Assembly (NCBI GenBank): GCA_963169055.1
Contig: CAUJFU010000248.1
Span: 1 to 29,596, forward strand
Direction of reading: 5' to 3'
Source of the DNA: Myxococcota bacterium
Lineage (GTDB): Bacteria; Myxococcota_C; UBA6777
DNA length: 29,596 nucleotides
Shown: positions 8,137 to 16,165 of the stretch, piece by piece
Layout of the letters: each line of letters opens with the position of its first letter
How positions within the stretch are numbered: position 1 is the stretch's first letter
Translations under genes and position numbers: made by a program
The notes under the pieces: model-generated
Told to the model about the DNA's origin: nothing
Database searches by the model: none
What the model saw: the letters and a program-made list of their open reading frames with translations, nothing else

Positions 8137-10041
8137 TCAGTTTTCCACAAAGGGCTTCAACTTTTTGGCACGGGAGGGGTGTCGAAGTTTTCGGAGGGCT
8201 TTGGCTTCGATTTGGCGGATGCGTTCGCGGGTGACTTCGAAGTCTTGGCCGACTTCTTCGAGGGTATGATCGGATTTTTCACCGATGCCAAAGCGCATAC
8301 GCAGTACTTTTTCTTCGCGGGGGGTGAGAGTGGCGAGGACTTTGCGGGTTTGTTCGGAGAGGTTGCCGCTGATGACGGCTTCGAGGGGGGAGACCACGCT
8401 TTTGTCTTCGATAAAGTCGCCGAGATGGGAGTCTTCTTCTTCGCCGATGGGGGTTTCAAGGGAGATGGGTTCTTTGGCGATTTTGAGGACTTTGCGAACC
8501 TTTTCGAGGGGGATGTCCATTTTTTCGGCGATCTCTTCGGGGGTGGGTTCGCGACCGATTTCTTGGACAAGATAGCGGCTGGTGCGGATCAGCTTGTTGA
8601 TGGTTTCGATCATGTGGACGGGGATGCGGATGGTACGGGCTTGATCGGCGATAGCGCGGGTGATGGCTTGTCGGATCCACCAAGTGGCGTAGGTGGAAAA
8701 CTTGTAACCACGGCGATATTCGAACTTATCGACGGCTTTCATCAGGCCGATGTTGCCTTCTTGGATCAGGTCGAGGAACTGGAGTCCACGGTTGGTGTAT
8801 TTTTTGGCGATGGACACGACGAGGCGGAGGTTGGCTTCGATCAGTTCGCTTTTGGCGGCTTCGGCGCGGTATTCGCCTTCTTGGATCTCGCGGTAGGTTT
8901 TTTTGAGTTCTTCGACTTTTTGGGAGGCTTCGATCTCGACGCGGCGGATCTTTTGTTGAGCGCCTTTGAGCACGCGTTCGATCTCAAAGACTTGTTCTTT
9001 TCGCAGGTTGCCATTGAACTGTTTGAGGATGCGGCGTTCGTCTTTTTTGGACTGTGTGCTGCGAAGTTCTTTCATCACCTTGCGAAATTCTTTGAGGCTC
9101 ACGCCGAGGCGTTCTTCGCAACGGGCCAGTTCATCGTCGGCTTGTTGGACGCGTTCGATCAGCCCTTTGAGGGTGGCGATGATCTCGTCGAGTTGCTTTT
9201 TACTCAAGCGGATCTCGCGGATCAAGTCGGCCATCTTCTGTTGGTTTTTCTCGATCTTTTCGTTGTTCTTTTTGATCAGCTCGAGTTTTTCTGCTTTGTC
9301 GGGCTTGTCTACTTTGTCGGGCTTGTCTGCTTTGTCGGGCTTGTCTGCTTTGTCGGACTTGGTGTGAGAGGCGGGGGTGTCGTCGTCGGTGTTGTCGTCA
9401 TGGAAGGAGAGTTCGGGGGTTCCGTTGGTGGGCGAGTTGGAGAGGAGGAGGAGGTTGTGTTCGTCGAGTTTGCGATTTTCGCGGTCGATGCGTTTGATTT
9501 TTTCGATGAGTTTGAAGATTTTTTCGGCGTATTCGGTTTCATCGAAGTCTTCGGGTGATTCGTCGAGGTCGCGGATCACGTCTTTGAGTCGGACTTTGCC
9601 TTTGCGCAAGCGTTCGCCGAGGTTGATGATCTCTTGGATGCCGATGTTGGAGCGGATCACGACTTCGAGGACTTGGCGTTCACCTTCTTCGATCCGTCGA
9701 GCGATCTCGACTTCGCCTTCGCGGGTGAGCAGCGAGACGGAGCCCATTTTTCGCAGGTACATACGGACGGGATCGGTGGACTTGCCGAGGACCGTTTCTT
9801 CGTCGAGTCCTTCGTGTCTATCCTCGATCTCTTCCTCGTCTTGGTTGGCTTTGGCCTTGGAGGGATCATCAACGATCTCGATGTCGTATTCACTAAAGAG
9901 GTGGAACACTTCGTCGATTTCTTGGGAGGATAGGATGTCGGGCGGCAAGAAGTCGTTGACCTCGTCATAAGTGAGGTATCCTCGTTCTTTGCCGAGTTCG
10001 AGGAGTCGTTTTACTTCTTTTCGCTCATTGTTTTTGGACAT
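8137..10041 (-). CDS. rpoD: Primary RNA polymerase sigma factor RpoD (sigma-70)
   Basis: Housekeeping sigma factor, 634 residues. Region 1.1 occupies about 1-80, and region 1.2 includes [11 protein letters not shown] near 92-102. A non-conserved region follows, containing a DKADKP tandem repeat. Regions 2 to 4 then run to the end: [12 protein letters not shown] from 399, the -10 recognition segment [20 protein letters not shown], the region 3 [14 protein letters not shown] near 495-508, and the region 4 helix-turn-helix [20 protein letters not shown] (593-612). GGAG sits five bases upstream of the ATG. It lies 106 nt downstream of dnaG, the classic macromolecular-synthesis operon order, although no rpsU is present upstream of dnaG here. 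The full region 1.1 and the close match to RpoD rather than RpoS or RpoH make this the primary sigma. Confidence 0.97.
   Translation of the reverse strand: MSKNNERKEVKRLLELGKERGYLTYDEVNDFLPPDILSSQEIDEVFHLFSEYDIEIVDDPSKAKANQDEEEIEDRHEGLDEETVLGKSTDPVRMYLRKMGSVSLLTREGEVEIARRIEEGERQVLEVVIRSNIGIQEIINLGERLRKGKVRLKDVIRDLDESPEDFDETEYAEKIFKLIEKIKRIDRENRKLDEHNLLLLSNSPTNGTPELSFHDDNTDDDTPASHTKSDKADKPDKADKPDKVDKPDKAEKLELIKKNNEKIEKNQQKMADLIREIRLSKKQLDEIIATLKGLIERVQQADDELARCEERLGVSLKEFRKVMKELRSTQSKKDERRILKQFNGNLRKEQVFEIERVLKGAQQKIRRVEIEASQKVEELKKTYREIQEGEYRAEAAKSELIEANLRLVVSIAKKYTNRGLQFLDLIQEGNIGLMKAVDKFEYRRGYKFSTYATWWIRQAITRAIADQARTIRIPVHMIETINKLIRTSRYLVQEIGREPTPEEIAEKMDIPLEKVRKVLKIAKEPISLETPIGEEEDSHLGDFIEDKSVVSPLEAVISGNLSEQTRKVLATLTPREEKVLRMRFGIGEKSDHTLEEVGQDFEVTRERIRQIEAKALRKLRHPSRAKKLKPFVEN
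9290..9362. repeat. 18-nt tandem repeat inside rpoD (DKADKP units)
   Basis: On the plus strand the unit is close to TGCTTTGTCGGGCTTGTC and recurs about four times with single-base differences (one copy has ACT for GCT; the last has GGACTT). On the minus strand it encodes Asp-Lys-Ala-Asp-Lys-Pro units in the non-conserved region between sigma regions 1.2 and 2. The length is a multiple of 3, so expansion or contraction keeps the frame. Confidence 0.85.
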
Positions 10042-10106
10042 GGCATCTCCTCATGGAGGATTGCAGCATACCGAAGTGGCAGCGCGGATGTTGTCGTGTC
10101 CTTGGG

Positions 10107-10131
10107 CGCGCTCCGAAGGAGAGGGAGCGCG
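10107..10131 (-). other. Hairpin in the dnaG-rpoD spacer
   Basis: CGCGCTCC (10107-10114) pairs with GGAGCGCG (10124-10131) in the 106-nt gap between the dnaG stop and rpoD start. No T-tract follows. In E. coli an RNA processing site separates dnaG from rpoD; this hairpin may play a similar role, or be a weak attenuator, but that is inference. Confidence 0.4.
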
Positions 10132-10147
10132 TTTGGGGGCACTTTGT

Positions 10148-12466
10148 TTAAAGAGAGGACTCGTCTGCAAGCTTGTTGTGCTTGCTGAAACGTGCAAGCG
10201 GGTTTTTGAGCCGTTGACGGCCAAGGGTTTGAAGTTGTTCCAACAAGGCGATCTCGCTTTCGGACAGGGTGGCGGTGGCGGTCGAAGGCACCGCAGTGAG
10301 GGTGGAAGCGAGTGTGGAGTGTGGGTTGGTTGTTTGCGTTGAGAGCAAAGAAGACGGAGAATACGGGGTTGTGGGTTGCATCGTTTCGGGTGACGATATC
10401 TGTTGCATCAAGGCGTTGGCAAGGGTTGCGATCGAAGTGGGCGAAGAGGGTGCGGGAGGTTGGTTTGGAGGGGGCCACGCGGTATGTGCGGTGGGTTGGG
10501 TGTGTGGAGTGTGTGGAGTGTGTGCGATGGGTTCGGCGTGTGCGATGGGTTCGGAACGTTCGGAGTATTTGGAGCGTTCGGCGATCAATAGGGGAGTTGT
10601 AGTGGAGGGGCTTGGGTCGGAGGTTTCGGATGAATCGGAGTGTGTGTTGGGTTGTGGGTGGTTTTCTTCGGTGGGTGGGGAGAGAAGGGGGCGGCGCAAT
10701 TGTTTGGCGTCTTCGCAGAGTGTGCGAAGGGAGCGTTGGAGGTTGGCCTGTTCGAGTGTTTGGAGGATGAGCGTGTAACCTGCGGATACAGCGTCTTCTT
10801 GGAAGGCAGGTTCTTGGAAAAAGGCATCGGCCATTTTCTTTTTGAGGACGGGGTGGGGAGTGAGAGATCGTAAGATGGAGGCGACCAATGCGGGGTGTTC
10901 AGCACCTTCTTCGAGGTCGAGCAAGAAGCGTTCAAGTAGGGGGCGCCAGATCTTGGATTGGATCTGTGAGACGACGTATGCGGGAGGGACGGGAGGGAGA
11001 TAGTTGGGGCAATCGATCAGGCTTTTGATCAAGAGGCGTGCGATGATCTCCTCGCTTGGAAGGGTGTTTGAGGGGAGCGGGGGAGTGCGAGGGGAGGAGA
11101 GGGTGTCGTGGGCGGGGGCGGTTTCGTCTTGGCGTGTGAGGGAGAGTAGTGGCTTGGTGTGGCTTGGCAACAAGCGCATCATCTGGCGTCGTAGGACAGC
11201 TTCTTCGAGGCCAAAGATCTCACCGACGCGGCGGATGTAGAGGTCTTGGAGGAGGGGGTCGCTGACTTCGCGCAGGACGCCGAGGACTTTCTCGGTGGCA
11301 TCGCGGATTTGGACGGGATCGTTGTTGGCGCGTTGGAGCAGGTGGTGTAGCCAAAGATCGAAGGCGGGGCGCTTTTCTTTTTGGAGGAGAGCAGAAAAGG
11401 CGTCGCGTCCGTGGCGTTGGAGGTAGCTATCGGGATCTTCTTTGTCGGGCAAAAACAGTGCATCGACGGAAAAGCCGGCAGGAAGGAGCAACGCAAGCGA
11501 TCGCTCGGCGGCTTTGATCCCGGCTTCATCGCCATCGAACAGCAAGATCAGTTTTTGTGTGTAGCGGTGGAGTAGCTTGCAGTGGGCTTCGGTGAGAGAA
11601 GTGCCGAGAGTTGCGACGGCTTCGCTGAAACCGAACTGGTGCATCGCGATCACATCCATGTATCCTTCGACAAGGATGGCGTAGGAGGCATGGCGGATCG
11701 CGCTGTGAGCGAGATGCAAACCGTAGAGCAGTTCGCTCTTTTGGAAGAGTGGACTTTCGGGAGAGTTGAGATATTTGGCCCCGTCGAGATCGCGCAGGGC
11801 GCGGCCTCCAAAGCCCACAAGGCGGCCTGTGGGCAACCAGATCGGGAACATCAGGCGATGGCGAAAGCGGTCGTAGGGGCGTTTGCTTTTCTCGCCTTCT
11901 TTGAGCAAACCCGCTTCGCAGGCGAGTTGGATATCTTGGCCTTGTTCTTCGAGGTGTTCTCGCAATGCCCCCCAATTGTCGGGGGCGTAGCCTAGGCCAA
12001 AGGTTTGGATCATCGAGGCGTTGACGCCGCGTTTTTGAAGGTAGTTGCGGGCATCTTCGCCGGAGGGTTGGGTGAGTTGGTTTTGGAAGAAGTGTTGTGC
12101 GATTTGGAGGAGGTGGTAGAGTTTTTCTTTATGGGCTTCTTGTTCGCTGACTTTGACGTAGTCGATCTCGGCGTCAGGAAGGGGGATATGCAGAGCCTGT
12201 GCTTGTTCACGCACGACGTCGCCAAAGCCTTTTCCTTCGTATTCCATGAGGAAGTTGAAGATATCGCCCTTGGCTCCGCAGCCAAAGCAGTAATAAAACT
12301 GGCGGTGGGGGTGAACGTGAAAGGAGGGTGTTTTTTCTCGATGAAACGGGCAACAAGCTTTAAAGCTTGCGCCTACTTTCTTGAGTTGAACATGACGTCC
12401 GATCAGTTCGACGATGTCTATCCGCGCGCGGATCTCTTGCACCGTTGCGTCATACGAAGGCGCCAT
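10148..12466 (-). CDS. dnaG: DNA primase DnaG with long Pro/Thr/His-rich C-terminal linker
   Basis: Makes RNA primers at the replication fork and works with the replicative helicase DnaB. At 772 residues it is longer than the usual 580-650. The CHC2 zinc ribbon is at the N-terminus (C39, H42, C60, C63 in CPFH...CFGCGAKGD). The catalytic core and TOPRIM domain follow, with VEGYMD and LFDGDEAG (about 260-340). Helical C-terminal regions follow, then a low-complexity segment (about 590-720) rich in Pro, Thr, Ser and His. The chain ends with a short helical LSESEIALLEQLQTLGRQRL tail. A TGA stop lies two codons upstream in frame, so the ATG at 12466 is the earliest possible start; no strong ribosome-binding site is visible. 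The gene precedes rpoD. The extra length is almost all in the disordered segment, part of which is built from 9-nt repeats. Confidence 0.96.
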   Translation of the reverse strand: MAPSYDATVQEIRARIDIVELIGRHVQLKKVGASFKACCPFHREKTPSFHVHPHRQFYYCFGCGAKGDIFNFLMEYEGKGFGDVVREQAQALHIPLPDAEIDYVKVSEQEAHKEKLYHLLQIAQHFFQNQLTQPSGEDARNYLQKRGVNASMIQTFGLGYAPDNWGALREHLEEQGQDIQLACEAGLLKEGEKSKRPYDRFRHRLMFPIWLPTGRLVGFGGRALRDLDGAKYLNSPESPLFQKSELLYGLHLAHSAIRHASYAILVEGYMDVIAMHQFGFSEAVATLGTSLTEAHCKLLHRYTQKLILLFDGDEAGIKAAERSLALLLPAGFSVDALFLPDKEDPDSYLQRHGRDAFSALLQKEKRPAFDLWLHHLLQRANNDPVQIRDATEKVLGVLREVSDPLLQDLYIRRVGEIFGLEEAVLRRQMMRLLPSHTKPLLSLTRQDETAPAHDTLSSPRTPPLPSNTLPSEEIIARLLIKSLIDCPNYLPPVPPAYVVSQIQSKIWRPLLERFLLDLEEGAEHPALVASILRSLTPHPVLKKKMADAFFQEPAFQEDAVSAGYTLILQTLEQANLQRSLRTLCEDAKQLRRPLLSPPTEENHPQPNTHSDSSETSDPSPSTTTPLLIAERSKYSERSEPIAHAEPIAHTPHTPHTQPTAHTAWPPPNQPPAPSSPTSIATLANALMQQISSPETMQPTTPYSPSSLLSTQTTNPHSTLASTLTAVPSTATATLSESEIALLEQLQTLGRQRLKNPLARFSKHNKLADESSL
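10502..10582. repeat. Nine 9-nt units inside dnaG
   Basis: Nine consecutive 9-nt units run without a break: GTGTGGAGT twice, then GTGTGCGAT and GGGTTCGG-type units alternating, then ACGTTCGGA, GTATTTGGA and GCGTTCGGC. On the minus strand they encode Pro-His-Thr and Ala-Glu-Pro-Ile-Ala-His type triplets in the disordered linker of DnaG. The TTCGG-containing units match the spacer repeat at 7628-7672. Confidence 0.8.
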
Positions 12467-13023
12467 CCGTCAATATGCCCTAACCATCAATACGTTCGCG
12501 CAGGCAACACAAAAACGCCTTGTTTTTGTGTTGCTTGCTGGAGTTGTTTTCTTGCAGTGATGGGCAGATCTTTTTGATGCGCCCCCCACATCGGCGGCCA
12601 AACGGCAGGCTTCGCAGCGCAAGGCTGGATAGCGCGGGGGTGTGGGATGGGCTTTGCTTCTCAAAAATTTCGGACCGAAACACGCTTACAAATTTTTGAG
12701 CCTTGAGACTCTACACATCTCTTGTTGTTTTGTCAAATTTCTTTTTGTTTCAAGAGTTCTTGCTCCTTGTACGGGGGATTTGCATCGAGAGTGGCGGTAG
12801 CGAGAGGCGGTGTAGAGCAAAGATGCCGCGCATCGTGCGGTTTCGTAGTGTGCGGATGCAAGGAGCGAAAAACAAGTGCAACCTCGCCGAACGTTACACG
12901 CGAAAAGCAACGTGCTTTTGTGGTGTGGCATCGGGGAGTTGCGTAGTTTCGGTTCAAGGATTGGCTTCGGTACACAAAAAAGCAAATTTTTTGATTGCGT
13001 TGGGAGATGCGGCGAGCTTGTCC
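12467..13023. other. Intergenic region between fadD and dnaG, no supported gene
   Basis: About 557 bases. Open frames of 60-180 codons cross it on both strands, but they have no domain, conflict with one another and lack good ribosome-binding sites. Visible structure includes a 13-bp hairpin at 12504-12534, an 11-bp AT-rich inverted repeat (12660-12670 with 12690-12700, CTCAAAAATTT / AAATTTTTGAG) and a weak 7-bp A/T stem just beyond the fadD stop (12975-12993). Base composition is visibly more mixed and AT-richer than in the flanking genes. The dnaG promoter is expected here but I could not pin one down. Confidence 0.55.
12504..12534. other. 13-bp hairpin upstream of dnaG
   Basis: GCAACACAAAAAC (12504-12516) pairs perfectly with GTTTTTGTGTTGC (12522-12534) around a 5-nt loop. 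It ends 37 bases before the dnaG start and would be in the dnaG leader if transcription starts further upstream. Both arms are A/T-rich, so it could work as a weak bidirectional terminator. A leader role is speculative. Confidence 0.55.
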
Positions 13024-14916
13024 TCATGAAGAGGCGGGGGTTTCGCGAAGGATGGGGATGTTGGTTTGGGAGGAGCGGGTTTCGGGGAGGGGGGCGAGTT
13101 CGTCGATCAGGGCCTTGTATCGGGCCTCGATTACACGGCGTTTGAGTTTTTGTGTGGGGGTAAGTTCGCCGTTGGCTTGGGAGAGCGGAGCGGGGAGCAA
13201 GGCGAAGCGTTTGATTTGTTCCCATCGACCGAGTTCAAGGCGTTGGTGAGTTTCGTCGATGGCTTGTTGGAACAAGCGAAGGACACGCGGATCGCGCAAC
13301 CATGTAGAGGTGTGATTCCACGGTATATCGGGGATTTGGCTGCGGAGGGTGTCGATATTGGGAACCAACAAAGCGACACAGTAAAGTCGTCGATCGCCAA
13401 GGACAACGGCTTGTCGAATGAGTGGGTGGGTTTTGAGGTGACGTTCGAGCGGTTGGGGGGCGATGTACTTTCCTGTGGCGAGTTTGATCAGATCTTTTTT
13501 GCGATCTGTGATCACAAGATAGCCATCCGCATCGAGATAACCGATATCGCCCGTCCGAAGCCAACCTTCGGCATCAAGGATCTGCCGCGTTTCGTCTTCT
13601 TTTTGGAAGTATCCCGCCATGACGTTGGGGCCGCGCACGACGATCTCACCTTCGATCTCGTAGCCGGGTTCGGGGACGATCTTGAGTTCGACGTGGGGGA
13701 TCGGTCGTCCAACAGTTCCGGGACGAACGGCATGGATCGGATTGACGGTCAACACAGGCCCTGTCTCTGAAAGGCCGTATCCTTCGATCACATGGACACC
13801 TGCGCCGATCAAAAACTCGATGATGTCACGAGACAACGGAGCTCCGCCAGAGATCGCGTAGCGCAGTTTACCGCCGAACATCTCGCGCACACGTTGGAAA
13901 AGTAGTCGATCGGCAAGAGGGAGTTGGACGCGCTCAAAGAGGAATCCGGGTTCTTGTCCTGAAAGCAGATAACGTGCGCGTTGGCGTCCGATCTCAAGGC
14001 ACCATTGCAGGGTGTTGTCTTTGAGAGGGGAGCCGCTTTGGGCTTCGCGCATCACCCGCGTGTAGATCTCTTCGTAGACGCTTGGAACGCTCACGAGAAA
14101 GTTGGGTTGTACTTCGCGCAGTTCATCAAGCAAGCGCTCGATCCCTTGGGAGAAGGCCACCTCGAAACCAAGATGGATCGCGAGAAAATGCCCGATGGTG
14201 CGTTCAAAGGCGTGGCTGAGGGGTAAAAAAGACAGCATTCGGACGCGGCCATGGATGGCTTGGCGGACAGTGGGTTCGAGGGCTTGGAGGTTGCTGAGGA
14301 TATTGCGGTGTCGCAACATCACGCCTTTGGGTTCGCCCGTGGTTCCGCTGGTGTAGATCAAGGTGGCGAGCTGTTCGGGATCGATCTGCGTGCGACGTTG
14401 TTGGACGCGGGAGATGGCGTCTTCTTGGGCGCTGTTGAGGAGTTGCTGCCAAGAAAGGATCTCGATCCCGTCGCAGTATTCGGAGCCATCCATGCAGATC
14501 ACACGCTTTAGATGAGGAAGGCGCTGTTGAGCTCGCAGAGATCGGATCTTTTCAAGCTGTGTTTGGCTGGAAAGCAAGAGCAGGCGGGCTTTGCAATCGT
14601 TGAGGATGTAAGCGATATCTTTGGGCGCGCTGGTGGGATAGATCGGCACGCTGACCGCGCCAAGAGAAAGCAGGGCGATGTCGGAAAACACCCACTCTGG
14701 GCGATTTTCGCTGAGCAAGCAGACCATCTCTTGAGGTTGGACGAGTGTTTCCAAGGCAGCGGCAAGCAAGGTGACTTGGTGCAGATAGCTTTGCCATGTA
14801 ATCGCTTGCCAGCCTTGGGGTTGCTTGATCAAGAGTGCGGTATCGTGGGGCGTTTCGGCAGCCCGTTTGGGCAAGAGTGCTGCCAGATGAGGGACCGACG
14901 GGGTGCTGTATGGCAT
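13024..14916 (-). CDS. Long-chain fatty-acid-CoA ligase (AMP-binding)
   Basis: Activates fatty acids to acyl-CoA through an acyl-adenylate, feeding lipid synthesis or beta-oxidation. The 630-residue length and sequence fit the FAA/LC-FACS subgroup of the ANL superfamily. The P-loop signature LIYTSGTTGEPKG is at 186-198. Further on are the adenylate-binding GYGLSETGPV, the GWLRTGDIGYLDADGYLVITDRK hinge segment (given here as GWLRTGDIGYLD and ITDRKKDLIK), and the catalytic-lysine-region motif KLATGKYIAPQPLE typical of this subgroup. No signal peptide is seen; peripheral membrane association is usual for the family. It starts 39 nt after the cysteine desulfurase stop, so the two may share a transcript. 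Chain-length preference cannot be read from sequence. Confidence 0.93.
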   Translation of the reverse strand: MPYSTPSVPHLAALLPKRAAETPHDTALLIKQPQGWQAITWQSYLHQVTLLAAALETLVQPQEMVCLLSENRPEWVFSDIALLSLGAVSVPIYPTSAPKDIAYILNDCKARLLLLSSQTQLEKIRSLRAQQRLPHLKRVICMDGSEYCDGIEILSWQQLLNSAQEDAISRVQQRRTQIDPEQLATLIYTSGTTGEPKGVMLRHRNILSNLQALEPTVRQAIHGRVRMLSFLPLSHAFERTIGHFLAIHLGFEVAFSQGIERLLDELREVQPNFLVSVPSVYEEIYTRVMREAQSGSPLKDNTLQWCLEIGRQRARYLLSGQEPGFLFERVQLPLADRLLFQRVREMFGGKLRYAISGGAPLSRDIIEFLIGAGVHVIEGYGLSETGPVLTVNPIHAVRPGTVGRPIPHVELKIVPEPGYEIEGEIVVRGPNVMAGYFQKEDETRQILDAEGWLRTGDIGYLDADGYLVITDRKKDLIKLATGKYIAPQPLERHLKTHPLIRQAVVLGDRRLYCVALLVPNIDTLRSQIPDIPWNHTSTWLRDPRVLRLFQQAIDETHQRLELGRWEQIKRFALLPAPLSQANGELTPTQKLKRRVIEARYKALIDELAPLPETRSSQTNIPILRETPASS

Positions 14917-14955
14917 ACGGTTTCGGCTTTCTCGTGGCGTCCGTTGGGAGGGGGA

Positions 14956-16095
14956 TCAGAGCGATGAGTATCGTTGTTTGGCGGCGTAGACAAGGGCGTT
15001 TGCCGCTTCTTCGATTTCTTTAGGCTGGGTCATCCGCCCCAAAGACAAGCGCAATGCGCCGATGCCTGTTTGGGGAGAGATGCCCATGACTTGCAGGACG
15101 CTCGACATCCCGTGTGCATTGCTGTGGCAAGCGGAACCGAGAGAACAGGCCACCCGATCTTGGAGGTCTTGTGCGAGATCGAAACCACGCAGATCAGAAA
15201 ATCCGACGTTGAGTGTGTTGCACAAACGTGCCGTGGGGTGGCCGTGCAAAAAGACCCGATCTGGGAGGGCCGTTTGGAGGGTTTGCCACAGCAGATCGCG
15301 CAGCGTTTGTAGGCGCATGATCTCTTCGTTCATCTCGATCCTTGCGATGCGTGCGGCTTCTCCCATGCCTACGATCTCCAAGATATTTTCGGTTCCTGCG
15401 CGCCTTCCTTGTTCATGACCTGCGCCGTGCATCCACACAGGCAACGTCACACCGCGCCGTAGATACAAGGCCCCGATGCCTTTCGGTCCGTAAAACTTGT
15501 GGCCTGCGATCGTGAGCAGATCCACACCGATGGCTTGGATGTCGACAGGCATCTTGCCGATGGCTTGGGCTGCATCGCTGTGCAAAGTGATCCCGCGTGG
15601 GCGGGTCATTGCGCTGATCGCTTCGAGTGGTTGTAGGGTTCCGACCTCGTTGTTGGCGAGCATTACAGAAACCAAGATCGTTTCGGATGTCAGGGCTTTT
15701 TCGAGGGCTTCGAGATCGATCATCCCTGTCTTGTCTACGGGGATGCGCGTGATCCGAAATCCTTTTTTTTCGAGGTAGGCACAAGGCTCTGTGATCGCAG
15801 GATGTTCAACGGCGGATATCACGATATGACGGCCTTTTTGGGCATCTCGCTCTGCGATGCCTTTGATCGCCATATTGTTGGACTCGGTGCCGCCGCTTGT
15901 GAAGATGATCTCGTCGGTGCTTGCGCCGATCAATCGGGCGATTTCTTCTCGGGCAGACTCGATCGCTGCGCGGGTGACTCGGCCAAATCGGTGGTTGCTT
16001 GATGGGTTGCCGAAGTGATCAAACAGAAAAGGCAACATCGCATCTGCAACGCGCCGATCTAGCGGTGTTGTCGCGTTATAATCGAGGTAGATCAT
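14956..16095 (-). CDS. Cysteine desulfurase (IscS/NifS family)
   Basis: PLP-dependent enzyme that removes sulfur from cysteine as an enzyme-bound persulfide, supplying Fe-S clusters, tRNA thiolation or cofactors. It has 379 residues, normal for the family. Visible residues: the N-terminal YLDYNATTP, SGGTESNNMA (67-76), the PLP-stacking H98 in VEHP, D174 in LHSDAAQA, the Schiff-base K200 in IAGHKFYGPKG, RRAGTEN (231-237) and the persulfide-forming C323 in GSACHSN. No iscU, iscR or hscA neighbour is present; topA lies 70 nt upstream and the acyl-CoA ligase 39 nt downstream, so it is not in an isc operon and its sulfur acceptor cannot be inferred. No clear ribosome-binding site precedes the ATG. 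Confidence 0.94.
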   Translation of the reverse strand: MIYLDYNATTPLDRRVADAMLPFLFDHFGNPSSNHRFGRVTRAAIESAREEIARLIGASTDEIIFTSGGTESNNMAIKGIAERDAQKGRHIVISAVEHPAITEPCAYLEKKGFRITRIPVDKTGMIDLEALEKALTSETILVSVMLANNEVGTLQPLEAISAMTRPRGITLHSDAAQAIGKMPVDIQAIGVDLLTIAGHKFYGPKGIGALYLRRGVTLPVWMHGAGHEQGRRAGTENILEIVGMGEAARIARIEMNEEIMRLQTLRDLLWQTLQTALPDRVFLHGHPTARLCNTLNVGFSDLRGFDLAQDLQDRVACSLGSACHSNAHGMSSVLQVMGISPQTGIGALRLSLGRMTQPKEIEEAANALVYAAKQRYSSL

Positions 16096-16165
16096 ATTTT
16101 TGTACCCACAGCCCTCTCCCGATCCGCTCTCTTTTGTGGAGTCGTCGCGTTGTCCTCGGGGTCGA

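Noticed and set aside
8179-9558. 459-codon plus-strand open frame antisense to rpoD
   Set aside because: Phe/Gly/Asp-rich shadow of rpoD with no motif or ribosome-binding site.
12686-13225. 179-codon minus-strand open frame across the fadD end and spacer
   Set aside because: It overlaps the well-supported end of the acyl-CoA ligase in another frame and has no domain or consistent composition.
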